From the IMG/VR virus record IMGVR_UViG_3300037485_000244, positions 1 through 29,877 of that record: a stretch of DNA of 29,877 bases, one strand, 5' to 3'. Positions 6,213 to 15,943 of the stretch are shown here, in pieces (within the stretch, counting starts at the first letter, position 1; every line of letters starts with the position of its first letter). Below the pieces are notes generated by a model. It was not told the DNA's origin. It worked only from the letters and a program-made list of their open reading frames with translations, and did not search any database. The position numbers and the translations under genes are program-made. The stretch comes from a virus.

Positions 6213-7495
6213 TGGCAATTACAATACAACAACAACCGTACTCATATACTGCGCTAAAGCAGAAGCTAATAGTAGTGGCTACTTCATCTAACATAGGGCA
6301 GCCTGGCTTTCGCTATGTAGTAGAAGTTAGCGTTAATGGCGGTGCAGTAAATACCTTTTACGTGCAGCCTAATCTAAATGGTGCGTTAGTGTTTGACCTT
6401 TACCCTGTAGTGTATTCGAAAATGGATTTAGGGATAAATAGCTCAGATGCCGCAGCTTCATTATTTGCCACAAGCGTAGTGCAAGATGATGCTACAGCTC
6501 GCAATATTATGACTGTTGAAACTAACATCTATGAAGGTTACCAGGTGCTTGGTGTATTTGAGAAGCAGGCTACAGCTTACCCATTAGATGAGCTATCATT
6601 AATCAGTGCAGCGTTTCAGATTTCAGATGGTTACAATCCCTATCCTACTGATTACTTTGCATTGTATGATGACAGTGATTACATCATGAGTGATCTACTA
6701 CGTAGCACTTATGCTATGGATGATTTACTAAGCAAGTATTCATTAGGGGTTAAGACTATAGGCATAACAGGCTTTGCTGATGATTGGGGAGTGCTTACTA
6801 TTCCTGCTGATGATGGCACTAAACTGATTGATAATAGAGCTACTGAAGCTCAAATTATTATATTTAATGCAGCAGGCACACCAATTCAAACGAATGCAAT
6901 GTATTTCGTAATTGCAGCAGGCACTATTAATCATCTTCCATTAATGCCTGCTAACATCAATAATATTTATGGCTTACCAGCTACATGGAATCACTACTTA
7001 ATTAATTTTAGAGATGCACCTGGTAATGTTTGTGCTACACCTATAGCTGTATTTAAAGCAGCAGAGGAGTGCAGATTTGATAAAGTCCGCTTAGCTTGGA
7101 CTAATAGCAGAGGTGGATGGGATTACTTCAACTTTACTAAACGCTCTGAGGAATCTTACTCAGTGGAGCGCAAGAGATACAGAAAGGTGGTAGGTAACTA
7201 TGGTACTGCTGATGCTGAAAGCGCCTTTGGGTTTAATACATACGATAGAGGCTTAACAGAGCGCAGCCCATTTGTAGAGAAGATGCTAAGAATCAGAACA
7301 GACTTCTTAACTGAAGGGCAATTTGAATACTTAAAGAATTTGATTTACTCAGAATCTGTTTACATTATTGGAGCAGATGGATCAGCTACACCAGTAGTAA
7401 TAGATAGCAATAACTACACAGCTATTAAATCACGCTCTTACATTAAGAATGATTTAGAGTTAATGTTAAAATTCAGTAACGACTATACAGCATGA
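6212..7495 (+). CDS. Tail/baseplate structural protein, 427 aa
   Basis: I recognise the family from Bacteroidota siphophages as a conserved structural tail protein, but the precise role is not known to me; a distal-tail (Dit-like) function is plausible. The N-terminal half is beta-rich. The C-terminal part holds the conserved core ECRFDKVRLAWTNSRGG near residues 286-302, then RSEESYSVERKRYRKVVGNY, FNTYDRGLTERSPF, and a SVYIIGADG segment near the end. It overlaps the next large tail gene by four bases (ATGA), in line with paired tip proteins. Confidence 0.75.
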   Translation: MAITIQQQPYSYTALKQKLIVVATSSNIGQPGFRYVVEVSVNGGAVNTFYVQPNLNGALVFDLYPVVYSKMDLGINSSDAAASLFATSVVQDDATARNIMTVETNIYEGYQVLGVFEKQATAYPLDELSLISAAFQISDGYNPYPTDYFALYDDSDYIMSDLLRSTYAMDDLLSKYSLGVKTIGITGFADDWGVLTIPADDGTKLIDNRATEAQIIIFNAAGTPIQTNAMYFVIAAGTINHLPLMPANINNIYGLPATWNHYLINFRDAPGNVCATPIAVFKAAEECRFDKVRLAWTNSRGGWDYFNFTKRSEESYSVERKRYRKVVGNYGTADAESAFGFNTYDRGLTERSPFVEKMLRIRTDFLTEGQFEYLKNLIYSESVYIIGADGSATPVVIDSNNYTAIKSRSYIKNDLELMLKFSNDYTA

Positions 7496-10400
7496 GAGCA
7501 GAGGTAATGTTAACAGTAGTAGCTTCTAATGGAGCTGCTACCTTGGTGGATCTATACGAGAATGAGAGTATCAGTTACTCATCTAACTTCAATAGCGTTT
7601 CTGAGTTTACCACCAGGGGAGCATTCTCACGTGAGTTTAGAATACCTGCTACTAAGAACAACGTAGATTTCTTTGGGCAGCAATATGATCCGAGCTTAGT
7701 TAATGATGACACTACTCAGATTAACGTACTTAGAAAGATAGATGCAACACTATCAGTTAACACTTTACCAATCGCTGAAGGGCATATACAATTTAAGCAG
7801 TCGGTTACGCATGAGGGGAAAGTACATGAATTCATTATATCATTCTTTGGTGAGACTGTAGATTTAGCTCGCAGCATTGGAGATAAGATGCTCAAAGAAT
7901 TAGACTATACTGATTTAGCGCATGAGAATAGCTATGAGAATGTTAATGATATTAATGCTGGCACTTTATTCAATGGAAAAGCATGCTATACGCTTACTGA
8001 TCGTGGGCAGAATTGGAGTGAGGATACTACTATAGGTAGCAGAAGAGTATTTAGTGATGTTAATCCTATCTATACCGGTGAGCTTACCTTAGCTATTCAG
8101 GCTAAACATCTGCTTAATAAGATAATAACAGAGGCAGGATTTACCTTTAGCGGAGATACGCTCACTGATGAGCTTACTAATATGTACGTGCCCTACATTA
8201 CAGGTCCACGAACTGAGGGATTAAGTAATGATGAAGCTAAATTTAAGGTAGATTTTACAGCAAATGCTCCTTTTACCTTAGATGTAGCAGCCGCAAATGG
8301 ATACTATCAGAAGCAGCTTACAGGATGGCATGAGGTAAGTGATCCATCTTTGAGCTGGCTATCTAATGCCTATACAGCACAAGGCTCATTTACAGCAAAC
8401 GTAGAGATTGATTTAAGGATAGAAGTAAATACTACAGGTTACTCTGCTAATACTCAGCATTATTATGATGTGATGCTACAGCGTGTAAGAGCTGGAGTTA
8501 CTGATTTAATTCCTTTCCCTATATCTATGGGTATAGGTCCTACATCATTTCAGTATATTGGAGGCACAGGCTTTATACCAACTACTCCCATTAATCCATT
8601 TAATCTATACGACAGCTTTAATTTACAAGTACAGGATGGGGATGTTTATACTGTGATAATGCGAGCACATCCAGGCAGCTCACCAAATATAACTATTAAG
8701 CCTGTTAATGGTTACACAAATAGCTCTTTTGGATTCCGATGGGTAAGCGGATTAAGCTATGCCTATCCAGTGCAGATAGCAGCTAACGCACCTGAGATGA
8801 AGCAGGTAGATTTTTTAAGAGATATTCTTAAGATGTTTAATGCTGTGTTAGTACCTAATCCTAATGTCCCTAATGCTGTTGAGATTATTCCAATGGTGGA
8901 GTATTTGGGCAGTGGTAATGATTACGATTGGACCGGTAAGCTTGACCTATCTAAAGACATTACTCTTACTCCAGCATCAGACATAAGAAAGCGAGTGTTG
9001 AAATGGAGCTATAAAGAGCAGGGAGATGTTATCAATGCTAAATATAAAAGCGGTGCTCAGAGAGTGTATGGAGAGCTTCGTTTAACAGATGCAGGCAATG
9101 ATTTTAGCACAAGTGATTATACTGTAGAACTTACCTTTGGAGCTTCGCCATGCGACCTGATCCCTAACACTAATTATGTAATCCCTAAATACTTTAATGA
9201 TAAGGGTGAGTTTATGACTCCAGGCCCTCGCATACTTTACCGAAGACCTTATGAAGAAAGCGCAGTAGTTATGGTTTATGATGAGGTAGCAGATGAGTCG
9301 AGCTTTACAGTGATACCTTTGTTATGCCACTACGCATCTGTTCCAACTGAGATAGGCACGAGTGATTTAAACTTTGGGCAGGAGATTCCTCCGCATCCAA
9401 TAGAAACTATGCCATTGCATACGCTTTGGGATAGATACTGGAGAGAGTATATCGCAGAGCTTTACGATGATGAGCAGAAGATAATGGAGGCTTATTTTCA
9501 GCTTAGCGTAACTGATGTATTTGGCTTAAAGTTTAATGATAAGATTTGGATTAAGGACTCTTGGTGGAGAGTGATAGAGCTAACTGATTACATAGTGGCT
9601 GATGAGCAGGTAACTAAATGCAAGCTCATGCGCTTACTTGACATTGGAGCGCTTTGCCAATACACTCCATCTACTATTAGTGCAACTACAGGAGTAGTTC
9701 GTTTTTTAGATTACGATGGTAATTTAAGCAATGGCTCACAGGAGTGCTGCGAATATTACGGCTACACTTGGACCACAGCTAAAAGCCGATGCTATGCAAC
9801 TACTACCACTAACGGCACTACAGGAATAATCAGCTCGCCAAATAATGTAGGAGGTAGCAATATCACTAATACAGCTGGCAATCAGAAAAGCATTACCGGT
9901 ATGGGCAATGTAAATAGAGCTGAGATAGAAACTAATAACGAGCGCATCTTGGTTAGTGGATCAGGGCATGCTATCTCACCTAATAACAATTATAGCCAAG
10001 CGTTAGGATATCGCAATTTCATTAGACCTAACTTAGAAGGCACTACTGTAATGGGCAAGTGGGCAGAAGCTGATGTAAGAGGGGTGCACTTTGGCGGTGG
10101 TACTTGGCACGATGGTACAAGTAACTTCGGAACAACTTTACCAGGGCGCTCACAACATGGCTTTATTCAGCTTATGGGATTAGGTGCATTAAGTGATCCG
10201 ACTACCATCTATTTATTATTAGACGGTATTAATGGAGGCTCTATAGAAATGCCTACAGAAACAGTATGGATGTGCAAAATTTATGTTTCAATCCTTGAAT
10301 ATAATTATGGAGCTACTGACTTTACTAATAAGGTAGCTACTCAGGAATATAGCTGCATGCTTTGGAAAAATAAAACTACACAATTCACTACTCGACCTCT

Positions 10401-10575
10401 GTTAGTTACTGAATTCAGCAACGGATGGGCTACTGGCTTATTTGATTTATACATGCCTGTAGTAAGCAACAAAATTGCACCTTATATAATATGTAGTACA
10501 GCAGGTAATACAGCAGTAATCAGCGCCACTATTCAATACACTCAATCTAAATTCCAACGTACACCTATATTATGA
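7492..10575 (+). CDS. Large tail tip protein (Tal-like) with C-terminal fibre domain
   Basis: A 1027-residue structural protein, probably at the tail tip. Residues 1-120 (SISYSSNFNSVSEF, TRGAFSREFRIPATKN) and 120-740 form a long body. At 752-767 there is a CC...C cluster (ECCEYYGYTW, then SRCYATT) that I have seen in Flavobacterium phage tail proteins, marking the boundary to the variable part. Next comes a segment resembling YadA-type head repeats (HAISPNNNYSQALGYRNF). Residues from about 880 form a beta domain (QHGFIQLMGLGALSDPTTIY) like those at the ends of receptor-binding proteins. So the phage may carry two host-contact proteins. Confidence 0.75.
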   Translation: MRAEVMLTVVASNGAATLVDLYENESISYSSNFNSVSEFTTRGAFSREFRIPATKNNVDFFGQQYDPSLVNDDTTQINVLRKIDATLSVNTLPIAEGHIQFKQSVTHEGKVHEFIISFFGETVDLARSIGDKMLKELDYTDLAHENSYENVNDINAGTLFNGKACYTLTDRGQNWSEDTTIGSRRVFSDVNPIYTGELTLAIQAKHLLNKIITEAGFTFSGDTLTDELTNMYVPYITGPRTEGLSNDEAKFKVDFTANAPFTLDVAAANGYYQKQLTGWHEVSDPSLSWLSNAYTAQGSFTANVEIDLRIEVNTTGYSANTQHYYDVMLQRVRAGVTDLIPFPISMGIGPTSFQYIGGTGFIPTTPINPFNLYDSFNLQVQDGDVYTVIMRAHPGSSPNITIKPVNGYTNSSFGFRWVSGLSYAYPVQIAANAPEMKQVDFLRDILKMFNAVLVPNPNVPNAVEIIPMVEYLGSGNDYDWTGKLDLSKDITLTPASDIRKRVLKWSYKEQGDVINAKYKSGAQRVYGELRLTDAGNDFSTSDYTVELTFGASPCDLIPNTNYVIPKYFNDKGEFMTPGPRILYRRPYEESAVVMVYDEVADESSFTVIPLLCHYASVPTEIGTSDLNFGQEIPPHPIETMPLHTLWDRYWREYIAELYDDEQKIMEAYFQLSVTDVFGLKFNDKIWIKDSWWRVIELTDYIVADEQVTKCKLMRLLDIGALCQYTPSTISATTGVVRFLDYDGNLSNGSQECCEYYGYTWTTAKSRCYATTTTNGTTGIISSPNNVGGSNITNTAGNQKSITGMGNVNRAEIETNNERILVSGSGHAISPNNNYSQALGYRNFIRPNLEGTTVMGKWAEADVRGVHFGGGTWHDGTSNFGTTLPGRSQHGFIQLMGLGALSDPTTIYLLLDGINGGSIEMPTETVWMCKIYVSILEYNYGATDFTNKVATQEYSCMLWKNKTTQFTTRPLLVTEFSNGWATGLFDLYMPVVSNKIAPYIICSTAGNTAVISATIQYTQSKFQRTPIL

Positions 10576-10769
10576 CAAATCCACAAAATGACATCATACT
10601 TAGTATGACTTTATTAAGGTCCAACGTACAGGGCAAGAGCAAAGAGTTTAAGCAGGCAAGTGGTAGCTATCATGCTAAGCGCAAAGTGTGGCAAATAAGA
10701 GCTATTAATTACACTACAATAGTAGGAGTAATAGTATTAATTGGATTAACAATTTATAGCGTAATATAA
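10572..10769 (+). CDS. Small protein with C-terminal membrane segment, 65 aa
   Basis: Function unknown. The first 45 residues are polar and basic (SNVQGKSKEFKQASGSYHAK). Residues 46-65 (YTTIVGVIVLIGLTIYSVI) are a single hydrophobic helix ending at the C-terminus. It sits directly between a tail-tip gene and the tape measure, overlapping both by one to four bases, so it is translated with them. It may be a small tail component or a membrane-interacting injection factor; that is inference. Confidence 0.7.
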   Translation: MTNPQNDIILSMTLLRSNVQGKSKEFKQASGSYHAKRKVWQIRAINYTTIVGVIVLIGLTIYSVI

Positions 10770-13000
10770 TGGCTACACAAGAGATGATATTAAGACTCTC
10801 GTTTGATGACGAGGGTACATTTACAGGTTTAGAGGATATCAATCAGGAGCTTGCAAAAACCGATGCAGCTACCAAAGCAGTAGAGAAATCTACTAAGACA
10901 TTAAAAGCTCAATATGCTGATTTAAAGAAACAGCAGGATCAGTTTGATCCAGGCACTGAGAAATTCAATCAGCTATCCATTAAGATGGGTGAGCTTAAGG
11001 ATAGAATGAATGATGCTGCTGAGGCAGTAAAAGGTAATACAGGTCCTGCTATTGAGGGGATGAGTAATACCTTCGGTATAATGGGTGAGCAACTTAGCAA
11101 CTTAGACTTTGAAGGCTTAACGCAATCTATTCAGACATTCAGCGGCAATCTTGCACGAGTAGATACAGCAGCTTTAGGTAGTGGTTTAAAAGCTGCATTT
11201 CAAGCAGGAGTAGCAGGATTAAAAGCTTTGGGTAAAGCTGTTTTAGCTAATCCTATCTTCCTTTTAGTGGGTGTTATTGTGGCTGTTATTGCTTATTGGA
11301 AAGAGCTGAGCGACTTTGTAACCGGTAAGAGCAAGATGCTTGAGAATCTAAACAAGCAAGCAGAGGCGCTAAAATCTCAAGAGCAAGCGTTAACAAGAGA
11401 GCTGGCATTACAGAAAGCATTGGGAGCAGGAGCTGCTGCTATCTTACAGACAGAATTAGCATTGCTTAAGAATAAGCAGAAGCAGGCTGATACTGCTATG
11501 AAGATAGCTTATTTAGAAAAGGATAGAGAAGCATTTTTAACAGCACAGCAAGCACAGTTACAAGCTATTAACGAACTTGAACTAAGAAAAGTTAAGATTA
11601 ACACTGATGCGCAAGCACTTTTAGATAAGATTCGTGCGAGCACTGATGATCAGTATAATAAACAGCTTTTACAAAATCAGGCATTTAGCGAATACAAAGC
11701 ACGAACTGAAGAGCTTAGCGTGTTGCAGCAAGATAATGCTGAAAGAATTAAGCAGCTGAATTACGATATATTGATGGCTCAAACTTCGGGTAATACTGAG
11801 CTGGAAAAGAAGTTAAAATTAGAGCAGCAATCTTTAACTAATCAAAATATCTCACTTCAAAATAATAAGGATGAGATTTGGAATGCAGGAGAGGCAGCTA
11901 AAGATACTGTTAAGACAGAGAAAGAGCTTGAGGCTATTGCTAAATCTAAGGCAGCAGCAGCGGAAAGAAAAGCTAAGGCAGATGCTGACGCTAAGAAAAT
12001 TCAAGAGGATGCTTTAGAAGTAGATAAAAGATTAGATGCTATAGAGAAGGATAGAGCAGATGCTAAAAAAACAGCTCTGAATAAAGAAATAGATGACACA
12101 TTAGCACTGCAAAAAACTGAAGAGGAAGCTTATAAAAAAGCAAATAAAAGTGAGAAAGAACTACAAGATTTAAAGATAAGACATTCTTTAGAACTGCAAG
12201 ATTTATTACAGAAATTTGCTAAGTTAGAACAAGAGATAGCAGATGAGAAAGCTGCTAAATTAAAACAGTTACAACAAGAGGGTATAAACCAAAAACAAGC
12301 TGAGTTAATAGAGCTTCAATCTATTATAGATGCAGCTGATGAGGCTAACTTTCAAGCTACTTTAAGCAAGCAAGAGCAGGAGCTTATGGCTCAGCAAGAT
12401 TACTACTTTCAACTTAAGACTCAAGCAGAGGCAGCAGGTTTAGATACAGCTGCATTAGTAGAGGAACAGGCACGCAAAGAGAATGAGATTAAAGAAAAGT
12501 ATAGGCAAGAAGATAAAGCTAAGCGTATGGCTAACATTCAGTCAGGCTTTGAAATGGCAGATCTTGCTTTAGGCGCTTTAATGGATTTGAACCAAGCAGC
12601 TGCTAAGGGAGATGAGGCAAGCCAGCGTAAGACGTTTGAACGTAACAAATTAATGCAGAAAGCTCAAGCTACTATAGCTATGGCTTCGGGTATAGTTCAG
12701 CAGTTAGCTGTTCCGCAAGATCAGTTAACCGGTATGAACTTCGTTAAGGCAGCAGCATTAGCAGCAGCAGGAATAGCTAACATTGTTAAGATTAATCAAA
12801 CACAATTTCAAGGTAATACACCTTCACCAAGTGGAGGTAATCTAAATGCACCAACAGGCACCAACGCACCGGCTATAGATTTCAGCGGAATGAATTTGCA
12901 GAATAATGCACCAGGTGGTTTAGAGACTTATGTATTAGCAGGCAATGTAGCCAACGCTTTAGAGGCACGTCAAAAGATAATAGATCAATCATACTTATAA
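10769..13000 (+). CDS. Tail tape measure protein
   Basis: Sets tail length and probably helps DNA cross the host envelope. It is 743 aa, almost wholly helical, with long coiled-coil stretches (for example residues 195-240 and 380-590, rich in Lys, Glu, Gln and Ala). A hydrophobic segment near 160-177 (NPIFLLVGVIVAVIAYWKEL) and hydrophobic Ala/Gly-rich helices near 640-670 (MASGIVQQLA; AALAAAGIANIV) are usual in tape measures. By the rule of about 1.5 angstrom per residue the tail would be near 110 nm. The head-proximal genes follow it rather than precede it, which is not the common order. Confidence 0.9.
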   Translation: MATQEMILRLSFDDEGTFTGLEDINQELAKTDAATKAVEKSTKTLKAQYADLKKQQDQFDPGTEKFNQLSIKMGELKDRMNDAAEAVKGNTGPAIEGMSNTFGIMGEQLSNLDFEGLTQSIQTFSGNLARVDTAALGSGLKAAFQAGVAGLKALGKAVLANPIFLLVGVIVAVIAYWKELSDFVTGKSKMLENLNKQAEALKSQEQALTRELALQKALGAGAAAILQTELALLKNKQKQADTAMKIAYLEKDREAFLTAQQAQLQAINELELRKVKINTDAQALLDKIRASTDDQYNKQLLQNQAFSEYKARTEELSVLQQDNAERIKQLNYDILMAQTSGNTELEKKLKLEQQSLTNQNISLQNNKDEIWNAGEAAKDTVKTEKELEAIAKSKAAAAERKAKADADAKKIQEDALEVDKRLDAIEKDRADAKKTALNKEIDDTLALQKTEEEAYKKANKSEKELQDLKIRHSLELQDLLQKFAKLEQEIADEKAAKLKQLQQEGINQKQAELIELQSIIDAADEANFQATLSKQEQELMAQQDYYFQLKTQAEAAGLDTAALVEEQARKENEIKEKYRQEDKAKRMANIQSGFEMADLALGALMDLNQAAAKGDEASQRKTFERNKLMQKAQATIAMASGIVQQLAVPQDQLTGMNFVKAAALAAAGIANIVKINQTQFQGNTPSPSGGNLNAPTGTNAPAIDFSGMNLQNNAPGGLETYVLAGNVANALEARQKIIDQSYL

Positions 13001-13005
13001 CAAAT

Positions 13006-13158
13006 ATGTCGAATTTTCCACTATTAAAAAAGTGCGTAGCAAGAGGAGTAAGAAACGCACTATCTGAAATTGATAAAACAGGATTAGAAGATACTGATAC
13101 TATCATAGACGAAATAATTGATGCTATAATTTTTGAAATAAATGAAACTTATGAGTGA
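13006..13158 (+). CDS. Small protein between tape measure and protease, 50 aa
   Basis: I do not recognise a family. It starts MSNFPLLKKCVARGVRNALS and continues as an acidic, isoleucine-rich helix (IIDEIIDAIIFEINETYE). Its stop lies inside the start region of the protease gene (ATGAGTGA at 13151-13158), so the two would be translationally coupled. It fills an otherwise empty 140-base gap and has normal residue balance, which supports it. Confidence 0.55.
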   Translation: MSNFPLLKKCVARGVRNALSEIDKTGLEDTDTIIDEIIDAIIFEINETYE

Positions 13159-13741
13159 TGTAAAATTAATTGAATACGGCTTAGGAGAGGAAGAGGATAA
13201 CATGGGAGTGTACGCTGTGAGCCTTGTTAGTGAGCCTGCTATAATGGTAGACTTTGTAGCACTATCTAAAGCTAATCTTTTACTTGCAAGAGTAGAAGAT
13301 GGAGAGAAGCGCATGCTTTATGGCCCTGCACTGATTCCTAATCAGCCTATAGTACGTTATGATGGTAATGGTGAGAAATACTTTATCACTTACTCAAAAG
13401 AAACTATTGAGCAGACTGCTCAGGAATTTCTAAAGCGTAACATGCACCATAACCACACTATCCAGCATGAGATGCCTGTAAACAACTTAACTGTTGTTGA
13501 ATCTTGGATTAAGGCAGGCGCTGATAAGGGAGATAATTATGGCTTTGAGTTACCGGATGGTACATGGATGATAGGGGTAAAGGTAGATGATGATGCTACT
13601 TGGGCTGCTGTAAAGAATGGCGAAGTTAAGGGCTTCTCAATAGAGGGATGGTTTACTCCAATGGCTGAGACTAAGGTAGAAGAGAAGGATCTTGAGAAGC
13701 TATTAGCTGAATTAGCTGCTGCGCTTGAAATGAATATGTAA
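13151..13741 (+). CDS. XkdF-type prohead maturation protease
   Basis: Likely cleaves scaffold and capsid precursors during head maturation. It carries the XkdF-like features: YAVSLVSEPAIMVDFVAL near the N-terminus, MLYGPALIPNQPIVRYDG, a histidine cluster NMHHNHTIQHE (about residues 98-107) and KGFSIEGWF with a serine near residue 163 in the position of the S78-like nucleophile. I prefer ATG 13151 (MSDVKLIEYGL) because it overlaps the preceding stop; an in-frame ATG at 13142 would add three residues. It is followed by scaffold-like and major capsid genes, the usual partner order. Which His is catalytic is not clear. Confidence 0.8.
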   Translation: MSDVKLIEYGLGEEEDNMGVYAVSLVSEPAIMVDFVALSKANLLLARVEDGEKRMLYGPALIPNQPIVRYDGNGEKYFITYSKETIEQTAQEFLKRNMHHNHTIQHEMPVNNLTVVESWIKAGADKGDNYGFELPDGTWMIGVKVDDDATWAAVKNGEVKGFSIEGWFTPMAETKVEEKDLEKLLAELAAALEMNM

Positions 13742-13745
13742 TTTT

Positions 13746-13757
13746 TTCCACTAATAA
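13746..13757 (+). promoter_or_regulatory. Second copy of motif TTCCACTAATAA
   Basis: This is identical to the 12-mer at 2174-2185. It follows the protease stop and is preceded by a T run; ATG 13767 starts nine bases later. Function unknown. Confidence 0.35.
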
Positions 13758-13766
13758 TTATAAACT

Positions 13767-14345
13767 ATGAACATGATTTCTGAAATTTTAGAAAAGTTCG
13801 CTCCGCAGCTTATGAAGCATGGAGTGAAGTTATCTGTTGAAGAGACTCCTGTAGCTGAAACTACTAAGGTAGAGATGATGGCTGAGGGCGCTTTGATGGA
13901 TGGCACTATGATCTATTCACCTGCTGCCGAATGGGCTGAGGGAGTAGAAATTTTTGTAATGGATGCAGATGGCAATCCTTCACCTTTAGCAGATGGCGAA
14001 TACACTTTAGACAACGGTAAAATGATTGTTGTAGCAAGTGGTTTAATCGCATCTATCGCTGATGCTGAAGAGCCTTCTACAGAAGTAGAGGTAACAGTAG
14101 AGCAAGAAGTAGCTGAGACTTACTCTAAGGAGCAAGTAGAGGGATTGTTAAATAACATTATCTCTGAGTTCGAAGCTAAATTAAGCGCTGCTAACTCTAA
14201 GATCACTGAGCTTTCACAAGCACCAGCAGCGACAACTGTTAAGCAGTCTCGCCAAGCTTCAAACGAAGCACCTTTAAACATAAAAGCAATGGGTAATATC
14301 GAAGATAGAACTCGTGCAATAGTAGCAAAATACAAAAACAAATAA
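13767..14345 (+). CDS. Scaffold/decoration-like head protein, 192 aa
   Basis: It lies between protease and major capsid, where a scaffold is expected. Residues about 30-95 form a small beta domain (AEGALMDGTMIYSPAAEW, DADGNPSPLADGEYTLDNGK) also found in Bacteroidota prophage head genes. Residues about 110-150 are very acidic and then helical (SKEQVEGLLNNIISEFEAKL), like a scaffold coiled coil. A basic tail (IEDRTRAIVAKYKNK) closes it. Either a cleaved scaffold or a decoration-plus-scaffold protein fits. An alternative start is ATG 13773, two codons in. Confidence 0.65.
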   Translation: MNMISEILEKFAPQLMKHGVKLSVEETPVAETTKVEMMAEGALMDGTMIYSPAAEWAEGVEIFVMDADGNPSPLADGEYTLDNGKMIVVASGLIASIADAEEPSTEVEVTVEQEVAETYSKEQVEGLLNNIISEFEAKLSAANSKITELSQAPAATTVKQSRQASNEAPLNIKAMGNIEDRTRAIVAKYKNK

Positions 14346-14360
14346 TAAAACAAAAACAAA

Positions 14361-15284
14361 ATGGCTGATAACTTGACCATCACCTCAACCTACGCTGGCG
14401 AATTAGCGCTTCCGTACATTGCAGCAGCAGTTCTTTCAGGAGACACTATTGCTAACAACTACATTACCGTAAAGGAAAATGTAAAATACAAAGCTGTACT
14501 TAAGGTACTTGCATCTTCAGGATTAGTTAAGAGCGCTACATGCGATTTTGACAACTCTACTTCTGCTCTTACTCTTGAGGAGAAAGTATTGACTGTAACT
14601 GACCTTATGGTTAATATTCAACTTTGCAAAGCAGAATTTACAAAAGATTGGGAAGCGGCTCAAACAGGTCGTGGATTTATCAACGATGTAGTACCTGCTA
14701 ACTTCTCTGATTTCTTAATCTCTCACTTGGCTGCTAAAGTAGCACAAGAGATTGAGTGCAATATTTGGAAAGGTAACTGGCCATCTTCAGGATTCACAGG
14801 ATTCAACGGCCTTCAGTATTTGATTGATGCCGGTAAAGGTGGTACTCCTGATGTAGATTTCACAGTATCTTTGGATGCTACTAACGTAATCGCTAAGCTT
14901 CAGTTATGTACAGATGCTTTGCCTGCAAGTTTAGTAGGTAGCCCTGACCTTAAGATCTACGTTAACCGTAAGACTGCACAGTTATACCGTCAAGCTTTGG
15001 CTACTGCTGGTTACTTGCAAACATTCCAAGGTACTGTACAATTCCCATTGACCTTCAACGGTTACGATGTGTATGTATGTCCAGGTATCTCTGATTCAGT
15101 AGTTATCTTAGCTACTCCTGCTAACTTGGTATTCGGAACTGATTTGACATCAGATTTCAACGAAGTTAAGGTTGTAGATATGAGCTTCACTGATGCTTCT
15201 GACAACGTGCGTATGGCTATGAGATTCAGAGCTGGTGTTCAGTACGCAGTACTTGGTGATATCGTTATCGGATTCGATAACTAA
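14361..15284 (+). CDS. Major capsid protein
   Basis: Probable HK97-fold head shell protein, 307 aa. It follows protease and scaffold-like genes. It opens MADNLTITSTYAGELALPYI, has a middle segment VPANFSDFLISHLAAKVAQE that fits the spine helix, and a C-terminal NVRMAMRFRAGVQYAVLGDI typical of Bacteroidota phage capsids. Codon use looks biased towards C-ending codons (AAC, TTC, ATC) compared with neighbours, as is usual for a highly expressed gene. The leader is an A/C-only run (AATAAAACAAAAACAAA). A hairpin directly downstream probably limits read-through. Confidence 0.85.
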   Translation: MADNLTITSTYAGELALPYIAAAVLSGDTIANNYITVKENVKYKAVLKVLASSGLVKSATCDFDNSTSALTLEEKVLTVTDLMVNIQLCKAEFTKDWEAAQTGRGFINDVVPANFSDFLISHLAAKVAQEIECNIWKGNWPSSGFTGFNGLQYLIDAGKGGTPDVDFTVSLDATNVIAKLQLCTDALPASLVGSPDLKIYVNRKTAQLYRQALATAGYLQTFQGTVQFPLTFNGYDVYVCPGISDSVVILATPANLVFGTDLTSDFNEVKVVDMSFTDASDNVRMAMRFRAGVQYAVLGDIVIGFDN

Positions 15285-15301
15285 ATTATACTCCTTTGTT
15301 A

Positions 15302-15335
15302 AAAGAGTGGGTAAGCTATGAGCTGCCCATTCTTT
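15302..15335 (+). terminator. Hairpin after the capsid gene
   Basis: Arms AAAGAGTGGG (15302-15311) and CCCATTCTTT (15326-15335) pair over 10 positions with one G.T, and an inner AGCT/AGCT pair extends the stem. There is no long T run after it, so it may be an attenuator or an mRNA-stabilising hairpin rather than a strong terminator. Confidence 0.6.
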
Positions 15336-15370
15336 GCAAAGATATTTTAACTAAATAATAAAAAATAACC

Positions 15371-15919
15371 ATGAGCTGTTTAACCACATCAGGCTTTCAA
15401 ATTAATTGCAAAGAGGCGATTGGTGGCATCAAAGCTATCTACCTTGGAGCATACGGTACATTCGCAAACACAGCTACTATTGATGGAACAAGTAACTTAG
15501 TTACTGCTTTAGCAACAGGTAGCGTTTACGAATTCGAATTACCAAAGCACACAGGATCATTCACAGAAGAGGCTGCAATCTCTATCGAAAATGGCACTGT
15601 ATATTACACTCAGACTATCGTGGCTATGTTCCATGGTATGAGTGCTGCACGTTCACTACAACTTCAAAACATTTCTAAAGGTCGTAATGTACTTTTTGTA
15701 CAAGATAATAACGATAACATTTGGATGTGTGGCTATAAGGATGGAGTAGAAGTAACTGCATTTACTACTGCAAGTGGCACAGCCAAGGGAGACATGTCAG
15801 GATATACAATCACGCTTACTGGCGAAGAGAAAGATAAAGCATACTTGTTAGATCAGGATGCTGGAGATACTCCATTTGCAGATTTTGCTACAATAACTGT
15901 AGTACAAGGTACATTGTAA
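15371..15919 (+). CDS. Major tail tube protein
   Basis: Forms the hexameric-ring tube of the non-contractile tail. At 182 aa it matches the Bacteroidota tube family in layout: SGFQINCKEAIGGIKAIYLG at the start, YEFELPKHTGSFTEEAAISI, ENGTVYYTQTIVAMFHGMS, an IWMCGYKDGVEVTAFTTASG segment near residues 118-137, and GYTITLTGEEKDKAYLLD. The start follows an A-rich leader. It sits next to the capsid gene and far from the tape measure, which separates it from the chaperone gene. C-rich codon choice again suggests strong expression. Confidence 0.8.
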   Translation: MSCLTTSGFQINCKEAIGGIKAIYLGAYGTFANTATIDGTSNLVTALATGSVYEFELPKHTGSFTEEAAISIENGTVYYTQTIVAMFHGMSAARSLQLQNISKGRNVLFVQDNNDNIWMCGYKDGVEVTAFTTASGTAKGDMSGYTITLTGEEKDKAYLLDQDAGDTPFADFATITVVQGTL

Positions 15920-15931
15920 ATAAAATTGTGC

Positions 15932-15939
15932 TATATTTA
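15932..15939 (+). promoter_or_regulatory. Possible -7 box (TATATTTA) close to ATG 15944
   Basis: TATATTTA differs from TAnnTTTG at one position and lies four bases before the ATG. No good TTTG lies 19-21 bases upstream. If active, it would give a leaderless transcript for 15944. Confidence 0.25.
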
Positions 15940-15943
15940 AAGC

